A stretch of 64,000 bases of DNA from Merluccius polli (GCA_030340625.1 JAOPHQ010005474.1:33501-97500); one strand, 5' to 3'. Counted from the first letter of the stretch, positions 21,769 to 35,286 are shown. Notes: a model not told the origin generated them from the letters alone. Made by a program: numbers and translations.

Positions 21769-21880
21769 TTTTCCTTCTTTTCTACTCCTTCTTCTTCTTC
21801 TCCTCCAACTTCTGCTTCTTCTTTTTCTTCTCCTCCCCCTTCTTCTTCTCCTTCTTCTCCTCCGTCTCCTTCCTTCTTCT
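21769..21880. repeat. Polypyrimidine (CTT/CTC)n tract
   Basis: About 110 bp almost wholly C and T with CTTCTT and CTCCTT units; a potential triplex-forming strand. Confidence 0.85.
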
Positions 21881-22017
21881 GTTTATTTATACATTTCCAT
21901 TGTCCAGTGGGAAGTCTTGACTCGCTGCCTGTGTACGCGCTTGCTTGGTTGACCGCACGCGGTGTGTGACGAGAGAGGAGGGAGCGCTAGAGAAAATTTG
22001 CGAAAACCTTTTCCGAC

Positions 22018-22026
22018 CACCCCCCG

Positions 22027-22060
<34 letters not shown>
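22018..22060. repeat. Poly-C tract
   Basis: About 40 C with one G. Confidence 0.93.
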
Positions 22061-22063
<3 letters not shown>

Positions 22064-22984
22064 TCCCCTTTCCCTTCGGCCCCTGTACCGCACAAGAAGA
22101 GCTCGTTGGAGAGCGCCCCGCTCTCCTGGTGCTCTGGTCTTTCTTCGGGCTGCCGGGTCTGCAGCCGGGTGTGTTCAGTAATAGAACGGGACCCGGGCGG
22201 CCTGAACATATAGCACCCAGGGGGCCATCTGCGCTCCAGCCTAATCTATCAGTCCCCAGCCTCGGGAACACAGAGTGACACGCTAAGACCTCTGCTATTC
22301 TGGCCGTCATCGTGTTACCGATGCCGACTTTTAAAAAATTGATGCCCAGAGTTTTTCTTTTTTTTTTTTCTTTCCCCTCTCCCTCTCTCCACTCTTCCCC
22401 CTCCTCCGCCCCCCCCCTTCCTTTTCCTTTAAAGGAAATGCCGTATGTGATCATACACAGACTAGTGCTATTTTGCAGATGTTGTTCTTGTAATTACTTG
22501 AGGAAATGTTTTGTTAACACAATCTCTACTCGAGGTTGGTTTATTTTGCAGTGGCTTCGATAAACAGGAGAAACTTTATGGACATTGTTTGCATACCTTT
22601 TTTAAAGATGTATTTATTTATTTTCAAACAAACTGAGCAGCAAATCACAATTTAGATCATTAATCATTTCCTTGGTTGCTATATAACTTTATAGTTATAT
22701 TGCTATATAATAAAAAAAAAGAAAAAATAGCCTCATGAATATAAGCCAAGAGATAATATTTCATACAGAGATATCAAACTTCTACTCTATATCCCCTTAT
22801 TTTACTTGATATACAAACCCATGCCTCTTGGTTTTTTTGAAGTGGAAATGAGACGACGTAATCACCCCTGGGCCAATTAGAGGAAGCGTCTCACGGAGAA
22901 AACAGAGACATTTTCTAACACAAACATCCTGGTTGGTTAAAGGGGACATGCAGCGGTCGGTTCACAGCCTCTTCTGGACGCCTA

Positions 22985-23102
22985 GGACTGACTGGATGAC
23001 TGTCTGTATGGCTGGCTGACCGACGAGCTGACTGACTGGTTGGCCGGCTTACTGGCTGGCTGACCGACTGACTGACTGGTTGACTGACTGATGAGCTGAC
23101 CA
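22985..23102. repeat. Degenerate CTGACTGG-type tandem repeat
   Basis: CTGACTGACTGG and GGCTGGCTGACC units vary across about 118 bp. Confidence 0.8.
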
Positions 23103-23311
23103 CCAGCACTGGGGCGGGGTGGTGGAGGCTGTTTGTTTGGGAAGCAGACCAGGCCTGGTGTTCTGGTCCTGGAGGCTGTGAGTGTGTCTGTGCGTCTGTG
23201 AGCTCAGCATCCAGAGCCCAGAACCTCGAGGTCCAGGCCTCCATCAGCCTCTACTGTCATCACGTTGGAGAAGCAGCCGTGGAACAGCTCAGCAGAGGGG
23301 GGGTGGGGGTG

Positions 23312-23360
23312 GTGGACTGTGTGTTTGTGTGTGTGTGGGGGGGGGACTGTTTGTGGGGGG

Positions 23361-23411
<51 letters not shown>

Positions 23412-23490
23412 AAGTGTGATCAGGAGTGGAGGCTCTGGACTGTGTGTGTGTGTGTGTGTATTTGTGAGTGTGTGTGCGCATGTGCGTGCC
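23312..23490. repeat. (TG)n/(GA)n compound repeats
   Basis: TG tracts, a G8 run, then GA units and a further TG tract. Confidence 0.88.
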
Positions 23491-24601
23491 CGTCTGTGTG
23501 TGTACTCTAGATACAAACAAGCCAACAACAACAGCCAGAGTCGGCTCTAATCACAGTGTAAACAATCTGTAAACAATAAGAGAAAATTATACAAACATTT
23601 TTTTTTAAATGAGAAGGTCTTCGCAGTGCATGTGCCTGATTGGAATCGCACACACAAAAAAACCTGTGCGCCGAATAATTAATATATGAACGTATGACAA
23701 ATGTTATTAATGTCAATATGAAAAAACTAAACGTAATATTTATCTAAAACTCCACCTTAAACCTATGTAAAGAAGATCTTGATAATAGTCGGCTGCAAGC
23801 CATGTTAATGTACTTGACATGGTAACAATAATGGTGATAATATTCCACTGTTTTGATATTTGATGGGCATATATTCATAATGATCCTGTCGCGGTCATAG
23901 AGGACATGAGGAAATGGTTGTGTTTCAGTGCAAACTGTATAACAACATAACCCACCCAACCCATGCATAAAGTAACCCACTACCGTGGAGTACAGTACGC
24001 GTATTACAACCGTTGTCAGGATCTCAGTCATCGCTGGCCTTGACGTCCACGCAATGAGAGCCTTAGACAAGCTGTGAGGACCTCACAGCAACACATGGTT
24101 ACTGTGTTGGACAACATTAACATATTATCCTGTTTGAAGTGGACGAGGGGGGAAATTAGTGAGAGAGACGGAGGAAGGGGAAGGGAGAGAGATAGAAGAT
24201 CAGCAGGCGCTCTCTCTCTCTCTCTCTTGCGGTGAGTTGCCATGGTGACATGAGCGTTACCGTAGTTGTCTTGGGTCTCGGTACGGGAGCGAACGCCGGG
24301 CCAGACAGCAGTCCGGGAGCTTAGCGGCTTGTTGAGTGATATCTGAGCGAAGCCGAGTGGGCGGACGAAGAAAAGAAAAAATGAAGGAAAGAAAGATGGG
24401 AGGAAAGCTTCGATGAAATGCCGAGATTTGTGGGAAAGCGACCGAGAGGATGGAGTGAATTTGCTGAGGAGTGAGCGGGCTTTCTGTGTTGTTGGTCAAT
24501 CGAGCGCGCCTTTCCCTCCGAGGGTGGAGAGTCGTGACAAACACCAACGTTTATTGGTCCCCAAGGGGAAATGGTTGGCTCTCTTTCTTTCTGCTTTCAT
24601 A

Positions 24602-24700
24602 TGTGAGAGAGAGACTGCGAGAGAGAGATGGAGAGAGAGATGGAGAGAGAAAGACTGAGACAGAGAGATGGAGAAAGAAACTTGGAGAGAGAGAGAGATC
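24602..24700. repeat. Imperfect (GA)n
   Basis: GAGA units broken by GATGGA and GACTGAGA. Confidence 0.85.
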
Positions 24701-24734
24701 TCTTCTCATGTTCACGACTGAATGACTGAATGAG

Positions 24735-24990
24735 AATGAGTGTTGGCGCTGCGCCAGGCATCTCTAATGAGCAAACATTGGATGACATCATCCTGAGGTT
24801 TGGGGAGAATTAGCTTGATTGGACTAACCCTGGGCTCTCACCTTGGCCAGCAGTCCCGGGCCCTGCGCAATCTGCCTGTCAAAGCCCTCGGCTTTCCCCT
24901 CCGCTGTGGTGTGTTTTATGTGGAATAAATACACTTGAGCAGGAAAGAGAGCCCTGCTGGTGACGTTTCCTTCAGCTGGATTTCAGCCTT
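24735..24990. promoter_or_regulatory. Candidate conserved non-coding element
   Basis: 256 repeat-free bp with CATCTCTAATGAGC, GAGAATTAGCTTGATTGG and GGCGCTGCGCC (palindrome). No open coding structure. Confidence 0.3.
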
Positions 24991-25269
24991 TTTCTTGTTT
25001 GAGCTGTGAAGAGAGTGGTTTGAGGCTGGGGCCTTTTATTTGTCACATAGTGAGTTTTCACAGCTCTCTCTCTCGCTCTCTCTTTCTCTTGCTCTCTCTC
25101 TCTCTCCTGCCTGTGAACGGACGAGTGATGCTTGCCATCGCTCCCTTCTGAAAACAAGGGTCCGGCCTGCCAAGCACCCTAGATAATTAGCCAAGCATTT
25201 GACCCACTGCACAACATGAACAAGGAAATGGAAAATTGACAAATGAACCACGGCCGGTGTGCACGCACG

Positions 25270-25413
<144 letters not shown>

Positions 25414-26204
25414 CTGGGGTGGTCTCCAACGGAACACATGGGGATTTTTAAAAACAAGCTTACTGTATGACCTGAGAACCATTTACAACAATGCTACAGG
25501 TTGTTTCAATGTCCCCCGTGTTTATTCTCCGTCGCACATGTTTCTTTGAAATTCATCAATCAATGTGTTTTCTTGTGTTTCGCCGAGGCCAGGGTTGTCC
25601 ATAAGCGATGGTTAGCGCTAAGATGCAGTAAGTGCTGAAAGTTAAAAATGCGTTTGAATAAAAACCACAATGTCTGACACGCATTACGCATTAGCTCGAA
25701 AAGCCTCCCGGTTCAACTTTGAAGACTTAGCATTTGATCAAACAAGTTAGGCTTTAATTGTTGACTATTTAGCTTGTTCTTTTTTGAAAATTGTAGCCTG
25801 TGTGTAAATAAATACCAATCAACTGACATCTTAATTAATTGCACATCTACAGCGCTTGTTCTTGCCAGCCTGTTGTGTTTGGCATTATACCGTTTTAGAG
25901 TTGCCAATTTATTCACAGTCTGTACATGAACACGTTTTAAGTTTTAAGAGGAGGAGAAGTCAACGGTGAACATGAATTATTAATTTAAGGATGCATGCAC
26001 TGCTAGTGATGGTGAACGGTTATTTAAGCAAAGAGTCGTGTTGCTTTAATAAACAACCAAAACGGTTGAAAAAAATAGATCATTGCTGCCTTATGTCAAA
26101 TACCAAAAATGTCACATAATTTAATTGATAATGACAATGAAAATGTATAATGTCAATAAATACATAAATTCAATTAAAAAAAAAAAGCATCAATAAATCA
26201 CAGT

Positions 26205-26242
26205 TTGTCACTTTGGATAAAAGCATCTGCTAAATGACTACA
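26205..26242 (+). mobile_element. SINE tail fragment
   Basis: CACTTTGGATAAAAGCATCT then GCTAAATGACTA, the tail shared with the SINE at 54436. Confidence 0.55.
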
Positions 26243-26386
26243 TAGTGAATACTAAAAATAGTACAAATAATACAGCACAGAATCCTCATTCCAAACGGCG
26301 GTCCTATGAATTTAGTCATATTTTTCCTACATACATATTTGGATGCCTGTATGACTGGATGCCACACACACGCAAACATATACTCG

Positions 26387-26486
<100 letters not shown>

Positions 26487-26631
26487 ACATCACACCCAAA
26501 CCACACTCAGTCTGGCAGATCCTGCCCAGACCGATACAGGGAGAAAGTTTCACTGTCCACCTCCACCTCCACCACCAGCACACATGTGTCTTCAATTTTA
26601 ATAGCTCTCCTCTCCGCCCAGATGGCCTGGA

Positions 26632-26805
<174 letters not shown>

Positions 26806-26894
26806 GTTTGCCTGAGAAGCTGCCGTTTCATGTAAGAATAATTTGCGTTAAGTAGCCGGGCCGATCTGTTTGTTACGCTAGGCCTGACAGTTTG

Positions 26895-27085
26895 TTTGTG
26901 TTTCCCGACGACCATGATGGATGGGCCGGGACTTGATGCTAATTAGGCCAAATTGTCACGGGGGAGGAGGGAGGGTTTGGTGGGTCCGTGTGGCGAGCCG
27001 CCGTGGCCAGTTTCCATTGTCCCTCTTCACACGTCGAGCCTAATTGAATGGAGCTGGTGGCCATTCATCATGGTGGTGGTGGTGG
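26895..27085. promoter_or_regulatory. Candidate non-coding element ending in (GGT)n
   Basis: TGATGCTAATTAGGCCAAATT and GAGCCTAATTGAATGGAGC are homeodomain-type; CATGATGG and CATCATGG occur at both ends; (TGG)n at 27070-27085. Confidence 0.25.
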
Positions 27086-27089
27086 AGGT

Positions 27090-27970
27090 GGTCTGCAGGA
27101 GGAGAAAAAATGAAATGCCTGAACCTGGATGTGGAGATCGGGTAGGAGGATGTGGGTGAGGGTGGGTGAGGTGTACCTCGGAGCGTAGAAGTAGAGTGAG
27201 TTATTGAAGATGGAAGTCACCATTTTTCCTCTTCTCCTTTCTTTATTTGTTTTTATTTGTTTAACTCCAGACCAATTAGACCAGAAACGACCCCACATGA
27301 CCTGTAATTAGTTTTACATATAATTGTTAAATGCTAAATGACTTTTGACCGGGGGGCGATCAACTGGGGTAGTGGCTCCTCTGAACGTATTGCGCTGGGT
27401 GTGGTCAACTGCTGTGCCTTGAGGAAGAGTGGTACAGCAAAAACCATTCTCAAGAACAGAGTCATCACTGTTCTCCAGGGATTCATTTTGTCCAATTGTC
27501 AGAGGACACATTTTAGTTGGAAATATTTGAAATACATTTGTGTTAACGTATTTAATTTAGTGGTATAAGGGAAGATGAGCACTTGCTAAAAAAGAATTGC
27601 ATGAAGGCATGACTCATGAAGTATAATTTTGTATTGAATTATGTCAGACAACATTAAATAACTTAAATAAACATTAAATAACTTTTTGCACCATGAATCC
27701 TGATAGATCAAATCACTTTCCTCCCATATTTTGTCCCACGCTTGTATCTTGTTATACTTGGAAATATGACATGTTAGGGACACAGTTTGAATACCCCAAA
27801 AAGTTTTTACGTAGTAAATCAAGGTGATTTGTAACATCCATTTGGTAAAATCTGTATCTTTCTCAGTGGCAGTGGTTTGCCTGCCTCTGCGCAACTCTGG
27901 ATGTGTCCATCGTTCATGCGCCTGCTCATGTTCCTGGTAGTATCGCCGTTGCTAATCTGGAAATAAAGCT
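27090..27970. other. Unremarkable intron sequence
   Basis: Mixed unique sequence, AT-rich from 27540. No gene or clear repeat seen. Confidence 0.5.
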
Positions 27971-27971
27971 C

Positions 27972-28527
27972 CTGGGTCAGTGCCTGGGCACCCTTTACCC
28001 TGGTAGTGTCCTTCCTGGACAATTGCTCAGGAGTTCCTCCTACCCTGGAGTGTCCCTTTTTGGGCAGTTCCTCCTACCCTGGATGTGTCCCTTGTGGGTC
28101 CGTGCTTTGGCAGTTCCCCCTACCCTGGTGGGTCTGTGCTTGGGCAATTCCCTCTACCCTGGAGTGTCCCTTGTGGGTCCGTGCTCGGGCAGTTCCTCCT
28201 ACCCTGGAGTGTCCCTTATGGGTCCGTGCTTGGGCAGTTCCTCCTACCCAGTGTCTTTTGTGGGTCCGTGCTTGGACAGTTCCCCCCCACCCTGGAGTGT
28301 CCCTGGTGCGTCTGTGCTTGGGCAGTTCCTCCTAACCTGGAAGTGTCCATGGTGGGTTCGTGCTGAGGCAGTTCCTCCTACCCTGGAAGTGTCCCTGGTG
28401 GGTCAGTGCTTGGGCAATTCTCCCTACCCTGGAGTATCTTTTGTGGGTCTGTGCTTGGACAGTTCCCCCTACCCTGGAAGTGTCCCTGGTGGGTCAGTGC
28501 TTGGGCAGTTCGTCCTACTCAGTGTCG
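27972..28527. repeat. 45-bp minisatellite, about 12 copies
   Basis: Units contain CTACCCTGGAGTGTCCCT, then TGTGGGTCCGTGCTTGGGC and AGTTCCTC. Some copies are shortened. The unit is a multiple of three, so long open frames appear in several frames, but there is no splice or codon signature of a gene. Confidence 0.92.
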
Positions 28528-28685
28528 CTCAGCCTAATTTGTTTTTGCCGCTTTTCCCCCCACGTTTATTTTCTCTCATTTACTATTTTTCCTGCAGCAG
28601 GGAAAAAAGGGGAGGAAATGACTAAAGCAAATAGTTGGCGTGTAAAAGCCTGCCAGCCAGGGAACTGAGACCAGCTTTGAGCAGT

Positions 28686-28900
28686 GCACACACACACACA
28701 CACACACATACACGCACATGCACAGGCACACGTATACTTGAATGCACACGGTCAAAGGCAGACGTGAACGCCTGTGAAAGAAAGAACTTGACACATGCAG
28801 GCGCACGTGAAAGATGTGGATGCATCCATACAAGCACATGCATCGAAGCATGTACACACACACACAAACACACACACACACAAACACACACAGGCGGTTT
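28686..28900. repeat. Interrupted (CA)n region
   Basis: CA tracts at 28686-28708 and 28854-28890, separated by ACACG/GCACATGC-rich sequence. Confidence 0.8.
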
Positions 28901-30358
28901 GTAAGGCCCAGCTAGTCTTGGACACAGGGAGAGATTGCTTCTGCGTCCCACGCCAAGCGAACACGTGAACAGCGTGGTCACTGGATTATGTTAACACAAC
29001 CCCTGGGTGTCAGGACTGGAGGGCTACGCCAAGCCTGACGATGTCGACACGTTTGACCCTCATGCTCTGCCTTCCAACCTCGTCTTACTGTGGAGCGCTC
29101 TCAAAACACACACTGCCGAAAACCACCTCGACACACCGCCATCTGCAGGTCATTAGTCCTCCTTCTCACATAATACAACAACAATGTATGTAAACAGCGT
29201 GGGGAGTGTCAGCGTCCCAATCACAGCGGTCGGACGTGTGAAGTCTTCTGGGTAACAGAGAGCAGAGCAGGGCCTGCAGCCCAGTGCAGCCTGGGACGCA
29301 TGTTTAGGATCACAGGGCCTTGACTGTATTTCGTCCCAGCACTTTCAGACTAGTTCAGCATGAGTTGAGTTTAGAAGTACCCCTGGGTCCTAAACGAGCG
29401 CAGCCCTCTCCTCACCCAACGTGCGACGCACAATGTCTTTTTGTTTTTTATTGGTTGTGAGCATTCGTTGCGCAATTTTCCTATGTACATATACTACCTA
29501 GGATTTAGTTGGGGATGGCTCACATGCACTGCGACGACATGGAAAAAGTGGTGGGCCAAAAAGTGGTTGGGTTAACATCAGCCGCTGTTTGCAGCACAGT
29601 CAGACAGTTGATTGGACAAACAAGATTCGTGGGGGATCTTGTAAGTATCAGCCATGGCGGCTTGACAGTGAAGCCAAGTGGGTTAAGATGCCGCTCGGAT
29701 GGCCACTAGAGGCTGTTTTCAAAAACGTGATCAATGGCAAGTCAATTGCAGGGAAAAAAAATGTCTATGTAGAAATCCCAAGTCAATAAATAAATCCACA
29801 TCCACTTCCTCCAATGCAACTAACCGACATGATGTAAAATATTAAATTCAAGGCTTGAGAAAATCCCTAACTGAATATATTTGGGGGCTACCATGTCTAC
29901 CATGATTGGCAGGTCGCTTTGGTCTGCAGCTTCTCCTCCGAGCCGAGGCTTCCCCCCCCAAACCCCACATTGTTTTGCGCTGCCAGATTTGGATTCATCC
30001 AGTTTCATTTGGTTTCGTATCTCCTAGAATGGCAGCAAGCATAAAGCCGAACATGAGCCTCCAAAGTGACGTCAACCAAAGTGAGTTCATACGTCGATGG
30101 TTGTTACTGAAATTTAACAGTCTGAAGTGAGAGTTCACATGTGGTGTCATCTCCCACATCTGAAAAAGAGGCAATTCTCAGAGAGGGAACGATGCGATGA
30201 TGTGATATGAACACAATTCATTGATTATGCTGTATAGCGATGGGATTTCAGCTGTCAAATCAGGAAAGCTAGGTTCCTATCTTTTTTGTACTTGTACTTA
30301 TACTTGTACATGCGTAATAGAGATTTGTGGGAAGTGTGGGGTACTGCTCTCCCTATGC
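28901..30358. other. Unique intron sequence
   Basis: No repeats longer than a few units and no recognisable exon. ACTTGTACTTATACTTGTAC at 30290-30310 is a small tandem. Confidence 0.5.
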
Positions 30359-30556
30359 AGACGGGAAGGGTGGGGGGGTAGGGGTATGGGTAAAGGATAA
30401 TGTGGTGGGGGTGAGAGGGGGAGAGAGGTAGGGGGGAGGGAGGGAGGGAAAGAGAGAGAGAGGAAGTGAGTTAGCTTCGGATGGACGAGAGTGAAATCCG
30501 AGCATGATTGAGTTAAAGGAAAGGAGACGTGAACCTCCGGGGGCTGGCAGCCGGAT

Positions 30557-30669
<113 letters not shown>

Positions 30670-31084
30670 GTACGTTCGTACATGTGTGTTTACATGCTGC
30701 TCTTGTCGTGCTACTCTGTTAGCAATAGCGGTGGGGGGTGAGCGGGGGGGCTGGGAGGGGGTGAGTGGGTTATCAGGCTTGGCCTCATAGCGGCTTGTCA
30801 TCTTTTGTATACATGAGAGAAGCTAGCGTTCGTCTGTGTGTATGCTTATGTGGTGCCAGCCACATTACTCAAGAGCCTACTGGGACACTGGCTGGGGCCT
30901 GGGCCCCTGGTTCCTTATTCCTGGTTTGGCCCCACCACCATTACAACCCACCCACCGACCCAAACTCTGAGGAAACCCATCGTCTATATCCTCTAAAAAA
31001 ACAAAAAAACAACCTCTTTAAAGGTGAAGGAGGACGAGGTCGACGACAGCGGAAGAGGAGGAAGGAAATCGGTTCTTAGAGGGT

Positions 31085-31235
31085 TAAAGGATTGCCTTTC
31101 TTGTGGGCCGGGTCCTCACCTGCTTCCCAAATGGCCTGTGACATGGCTGCAAACGATAATGGATTGGGAAGCTTTAAAATGCTCCCATAAAAAATAAGCT
31201 CTCGGTATTAAAAGGATTTCCTTTTAATGTCATTG
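31085..31235. promoter_or_regulatory. Candidate conserved non-coding element
   Basis: Repeat-free block with GATAATGGATTGGGAAG (bicoid-type TAATGGATT), CATAAAAAATAAGC and AAAAGGATTTCCTTTTAATG, a near-palindrome. Confidence 0.33.
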
Positions 31236-31635
31236 CGCTGCAATAGCGGGCGGGGCGGGTGGACGCTGGAACGAGGGGGCAGAGGCTTTCTGTCTTTCTT
31301 TCTTTCTTTCCTTTCCCCTTTTGCTTGGGCCGCCTTACGCCGCGATTGAGGTGCCGACAGTGGGAAAACGAGAGAGAGAGAGAGAGAGCGCGGTACCAAG
31401 AGCGAAGTGAACGCAGTAAGGAGCCCCGTCAGCTTCACACCGCACCGGGCCCTAAGCAGAAGCAGATGTCTCAGAGTTTACAGAAATCAGAACATTATTT
31501 TCCTGTTTCCATCTCATTCTTCTAAACACTTAGCGAACACGCTTTGAAGTCACCCAAGAAATCTCGTCTGTGGGAGAGGGAGAGACGATAGGATCTCCCT
31601 CGGAGCAACGGAGCCTGTGGAGGGGAGCGAGGGAT

Positions 31636-31706
31636 GGGGGGGGCTGGAGCTCAGGGTGGGGGGGTGGCGAGGTGGAGGTGTGGAGGGGGGGGGGGGGGGG
31701 GGGGGG
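31636..31706. repeat. G-rich tract
   Basis: GGGGGG runs culminating in about 24 G at 31683-31706; quadruplex-capable. Confidence 0.9.
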
Positions 31707-31854
31707 CTTCGCATGGAGGAGGTGAAGGAGGAGAAGTCTGAGAAAGAGGAGGGGATAGAGGGGAACTTTCTTTTTTGGAGCGAAGCGTAAAAGAGGCGGC
31801 GATGTAATGTTCGTCGAGGCGTTTCCCCGCCTCTCGCGACTCGTTCTTGCCCCA

Positions 31855-32235
31855 CCGACTCCTGTGATTGGCTGATCCCTCCTCGCCGATCATCTTCCAG
31901 ATCATCCTTCTTTTCTCCTGAGCATTTCTTTCTTTTTCTCCCCCCTTTTTTTCAATTCTTCTCTGGCAGCGACGTGGGCGCGGGGATTGCATATAGGAGA
32001 ACGATAAGCTTTGTTTAGTCAGGTCTGCTGTGGGTCTGATGGCAGCAGCAGATAAATCCTTCAGACTGTGTTAGATAGGCTCACCACAGGCAGTGAGAAG
32101 GGCCCGCCAGCGGCCCCACATCGGGTCCTGCTTACGTTGCGGTGCACTGCCACGATTTACCATCCAGCCACATGAGTAATGGACCTGGCCTGGCAGCCAC
32201 GTCTCCACTCTCTGGTAGCCATCGCTGAAGTGCAT
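31855..32235. promoter_or_regulatory. Candidate conserved non-coding element
   Basis: Repeat-free except for a C/T tract at 31910-31955. Contains GTGATTGGCTGATCCC, GCAGATAAATCCTTCAGACT and CATGAGTAATGGACC. Confidence 0.28.
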
Positions 32236-32924
32236 CCACGTCTAGCGTTTGTTATCCCCCTGTTGCTATCGAGGTATTAGCATGGCTAGCGCAACGCATG
32301 GGGTGTGCTCCTAGAGAATAGACACATGGCTGTGGCAGATGAAAGCGCTATCTTTTGCGATCAAAGCCGTTGTGAACAGATGTCGTAACGGCTGAAGAGT
32401 GAATTTAGAAAGTAGATAGTGGATAAGGGGGAATGGTAACGCGACGACCTTACAAGCAGACGTGTCATATGAAAAATGGCCACATCTGCTGCGCATTACG
32501 CAGCGAGTACGCCACCTTACCGGGTTCAACAAAGCGTCCGCGCCACACGAAACAATGCGATAGCCTCCCAGAGAACTAAACAGCCTGCCTCGGGAGTTAC
32601 ATGTGAAATCCCCATCATATTACATATGCACCGAACTTCAATGTCACCGACACTTGGTTTTGATTTAGCCGTGCAAATCACCCTTGTTACCGGGTACTTG
32701 TGAGTACAGGAGAATACAGATGTCTCTCCGTTGGTGGGTGTGGGCCCCCCGTCTGTCTCCCCTCAGCCCTTGTTGTGGTCTAATGCGACGTGGCACTTGG
32801 AGCATACACACGATGTGGCGCGTCTCCCCGCGCTCCACGCATGCAGACCGCAGGACCCCAGAGGACGCTTTTGTGTGCTCTTCATCCTCTAAACAACCTG
32901 AGCAGGGAGATGCACCTCGCTCTC

Positions 32925-33020
32925 GTTCTGTGTCTCTCTGTCTCTCTCTTTCTCTGTCTGTCTCTCTCTCGCTCTCTCTTTCTTTCTCTGTCTGTCTCTG
33001 TCTCTGTCTGTCTCTGTCTG

Positions 33021-33082
<62 letters not shown>
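32925..33082. repeat. (CT)n with CTGT variants
   Basis: Alternating CTCT and CTGTCTCT units that settle into pure CT from 33030. Confidence 0.92.
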
Positions 33083-33085
<3 letters not shown>

Positions 33086-33513
33086 AGTGCCTAATTCAAT
33101 AGAGTTTGACAATCCCAATTAGGGTGTAGGCAGAGCTAGCCAGGCCGCCATTCCTTTGGGTAATGATGAACATCACGTTGCTGTGCCACCCCCCCCCCCC
33201 TCTTGCCCACCCAGTTGGTTGTTGGTTTTCATCCTAGGAGACCCCTATCCTCCCTCATCATCCCCCTCCCCTCCCTCCCTTTCCAAAAGTGCCTACACTG
33301 ATCTCTCCGGAAGATTGCCAGGTTTGATAAGCCTACTGAACATGTTGGAGGAGTGACTCTCTCTCTTTTTCTCTCTCTCGCTCTCTCTCTCGGTTTCTCC
33401 CCCTCCCCTCCTCCCCCTCTGCAGAGTTGTACAGTATGTGTGATGAGGAAAGGTAGCTTTGGAAGTTGGGTAAGGGAAAGGATGATGAACATGTTTGGAG
33501 GGGACCTGGAAGC

Positions 33514-33668
<155 letters not shown>

Positions 33669-33961
33669 CAACGACTTTAGCTCTTTGTTTGCTTGGTTTT
33701 GTCTCCTCATACTCCTTTTGTTTTCATTGGAGGTCTGGCTGACGATGCAGCCAGGGCTGGAGAGCAGTCCGGTGTGATTTTTACTAGACGGTAGGGAGCA
33801 TGGGTCATAAAACCACCATTTTCCACAGCCAGAGAGTGAGAGACAGGGAGTGAGAGAGGGAGAGAGACAGAGAGAGACAGAGACAGACAGAGCTAGAGAA
33901 TGTCAGGACCAAGTACAGGACCTCTATTAGACTGTGCTAAATTGAGGTATGGCATGGATGA

Positions 33962-33967
33962 GTGGAC

Positions 33968-34049
<82 letters not shown>
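33962..34049. repeat. (CA)n microsatellite
   Basis: About 40 CA units after ACACACGC. Confidence 0.95.
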
Positions 34050-34050
<1 letters not shown>

Positions 34051-34250
34051 AACACAGTGGTGGTTCCTCTAAATGTGAGCGGAGGGACCATATTTTAGAT
34101 CCAAAATCACACCCCCCCACCCCCACCACCACCACTTCCAGCGTTTAGTGGTGTGATGGGCAGTGGGAGGAATCAGAGGGTGACATAGAACAACATGCAG
34201 TCTTTCTGGTCCCGGGCCCAGAGCTGGATGGGGAGCTATACCGCGCTCCT

Positions 34251-34826
34251 GGGGGCAGATTCACAAAAGTATCTTAAGAACAAAAATCTTCGTAACTGCT
34301 GTTTCTTTCTTAAGATTGGACTTGCGAAGAAAGTTAAGAGAAACTGCTATTCACCAAAAGACATCTTAACAATGTTTGTATCCCTCTTCTTAGATAATTT
34401 CTTATGAAAAAGTAATATCGATTTATATAGTTTTAATCACTTCTATTTCCAATATTTGTTTCATCTCATTGTAAGGTGTTGCTACTCTCTGATTAAAAAT
34501 GTGCGTGATATTATTATTATTATTATTATTATACTATAGAAAAACCTTTCTAGGTCTAGGCTACTACACACTGTTCTAAATATACAGTTTGTCACTTGAT
34601 TGATTTTCACTTATTCACACACATGGCCTAAAAGTGAGACTACTTAAAAAAAAAAGAAGTAAAATAACTTACTAAGAAATAAATGTAAGAAGTTCGTAAG
34701 AAAATGAGCGGTTCTCAGTAAAATATTGAGGAGTTGCAGTAAAGGACATTCTGAGGAACTTCGTAGAATTTCTTCATAGGAAACTTCTGAAGAATTATCT
34801 GAAGATACTTTGGTGAATCCGCCCCC
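34251..34826. mobile_element. 576-bp non-autonomous DNA element
   Basis: Terminal inverted repeats GGGGGCAGATTCACAAAAGT (34251) and the complement of ACTTTGGTGAATCCGCCCCC (ending 34826) agree with two mismatches over about 24 bp (extending into ATCTT). Subterminal TCTTAAGA/TTCGTAAG motifs repeat in both arms. An internal (ATT)n tract is at 34509-34534. No transposase is encoded. The superfamily is not assigned. Confidence 0.8.
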
Positions 34827-35286
34827 TGGTCCCAGGCCAGGGCAGCAGCCTGGCCTCAGCCGTAGGCCATGTCCAGATGCCCGCATTACAGCCAGCCCAT
34901 GGCCGCCCTTCAGACACCCTGACTGAGATCTCCCGACCTGAGAGAGTTTGCTTCTCTTGTCTTTCTTTCTCTTGTCCTTCTTTCTCTTAGTGTAATGCAA
35001 CCACTTTATATATATATATAATTTATCATTTATAATTGATATTATAAAAATGTGTGTTATGAAAACAAAAATGGCTTAAGCGTCTTCTATTCCTATTTCA
35101 AGCCATGTCTACTGGGACATCATCCCATATGTGTGCATGATTTCATAATTGCCTTGTGAGGACCTGATCTTCCGGACATTCCTAGCTGACCTTCACTCAG
35201 GGTCACACGGACCAATCCAGCGCAATCATAGCTAAAACACAGGGATTTTGGTCACAGTTCCCACATGAAGCACACTGTATGTGTAT

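Noticed and set aside
22980..23105. CRISPR-like array of CTGACTGG units
   Set aside because: Degenerate short tandem repeat without unique spacers, in a vertebrate genome.
27903..28668. Long open frames (up to 240 codons) across the 45-bp repeat
   Set aside because: They arise because the unit length is divisible by three. Several frames are open at once and there are no splice sites or known domains.
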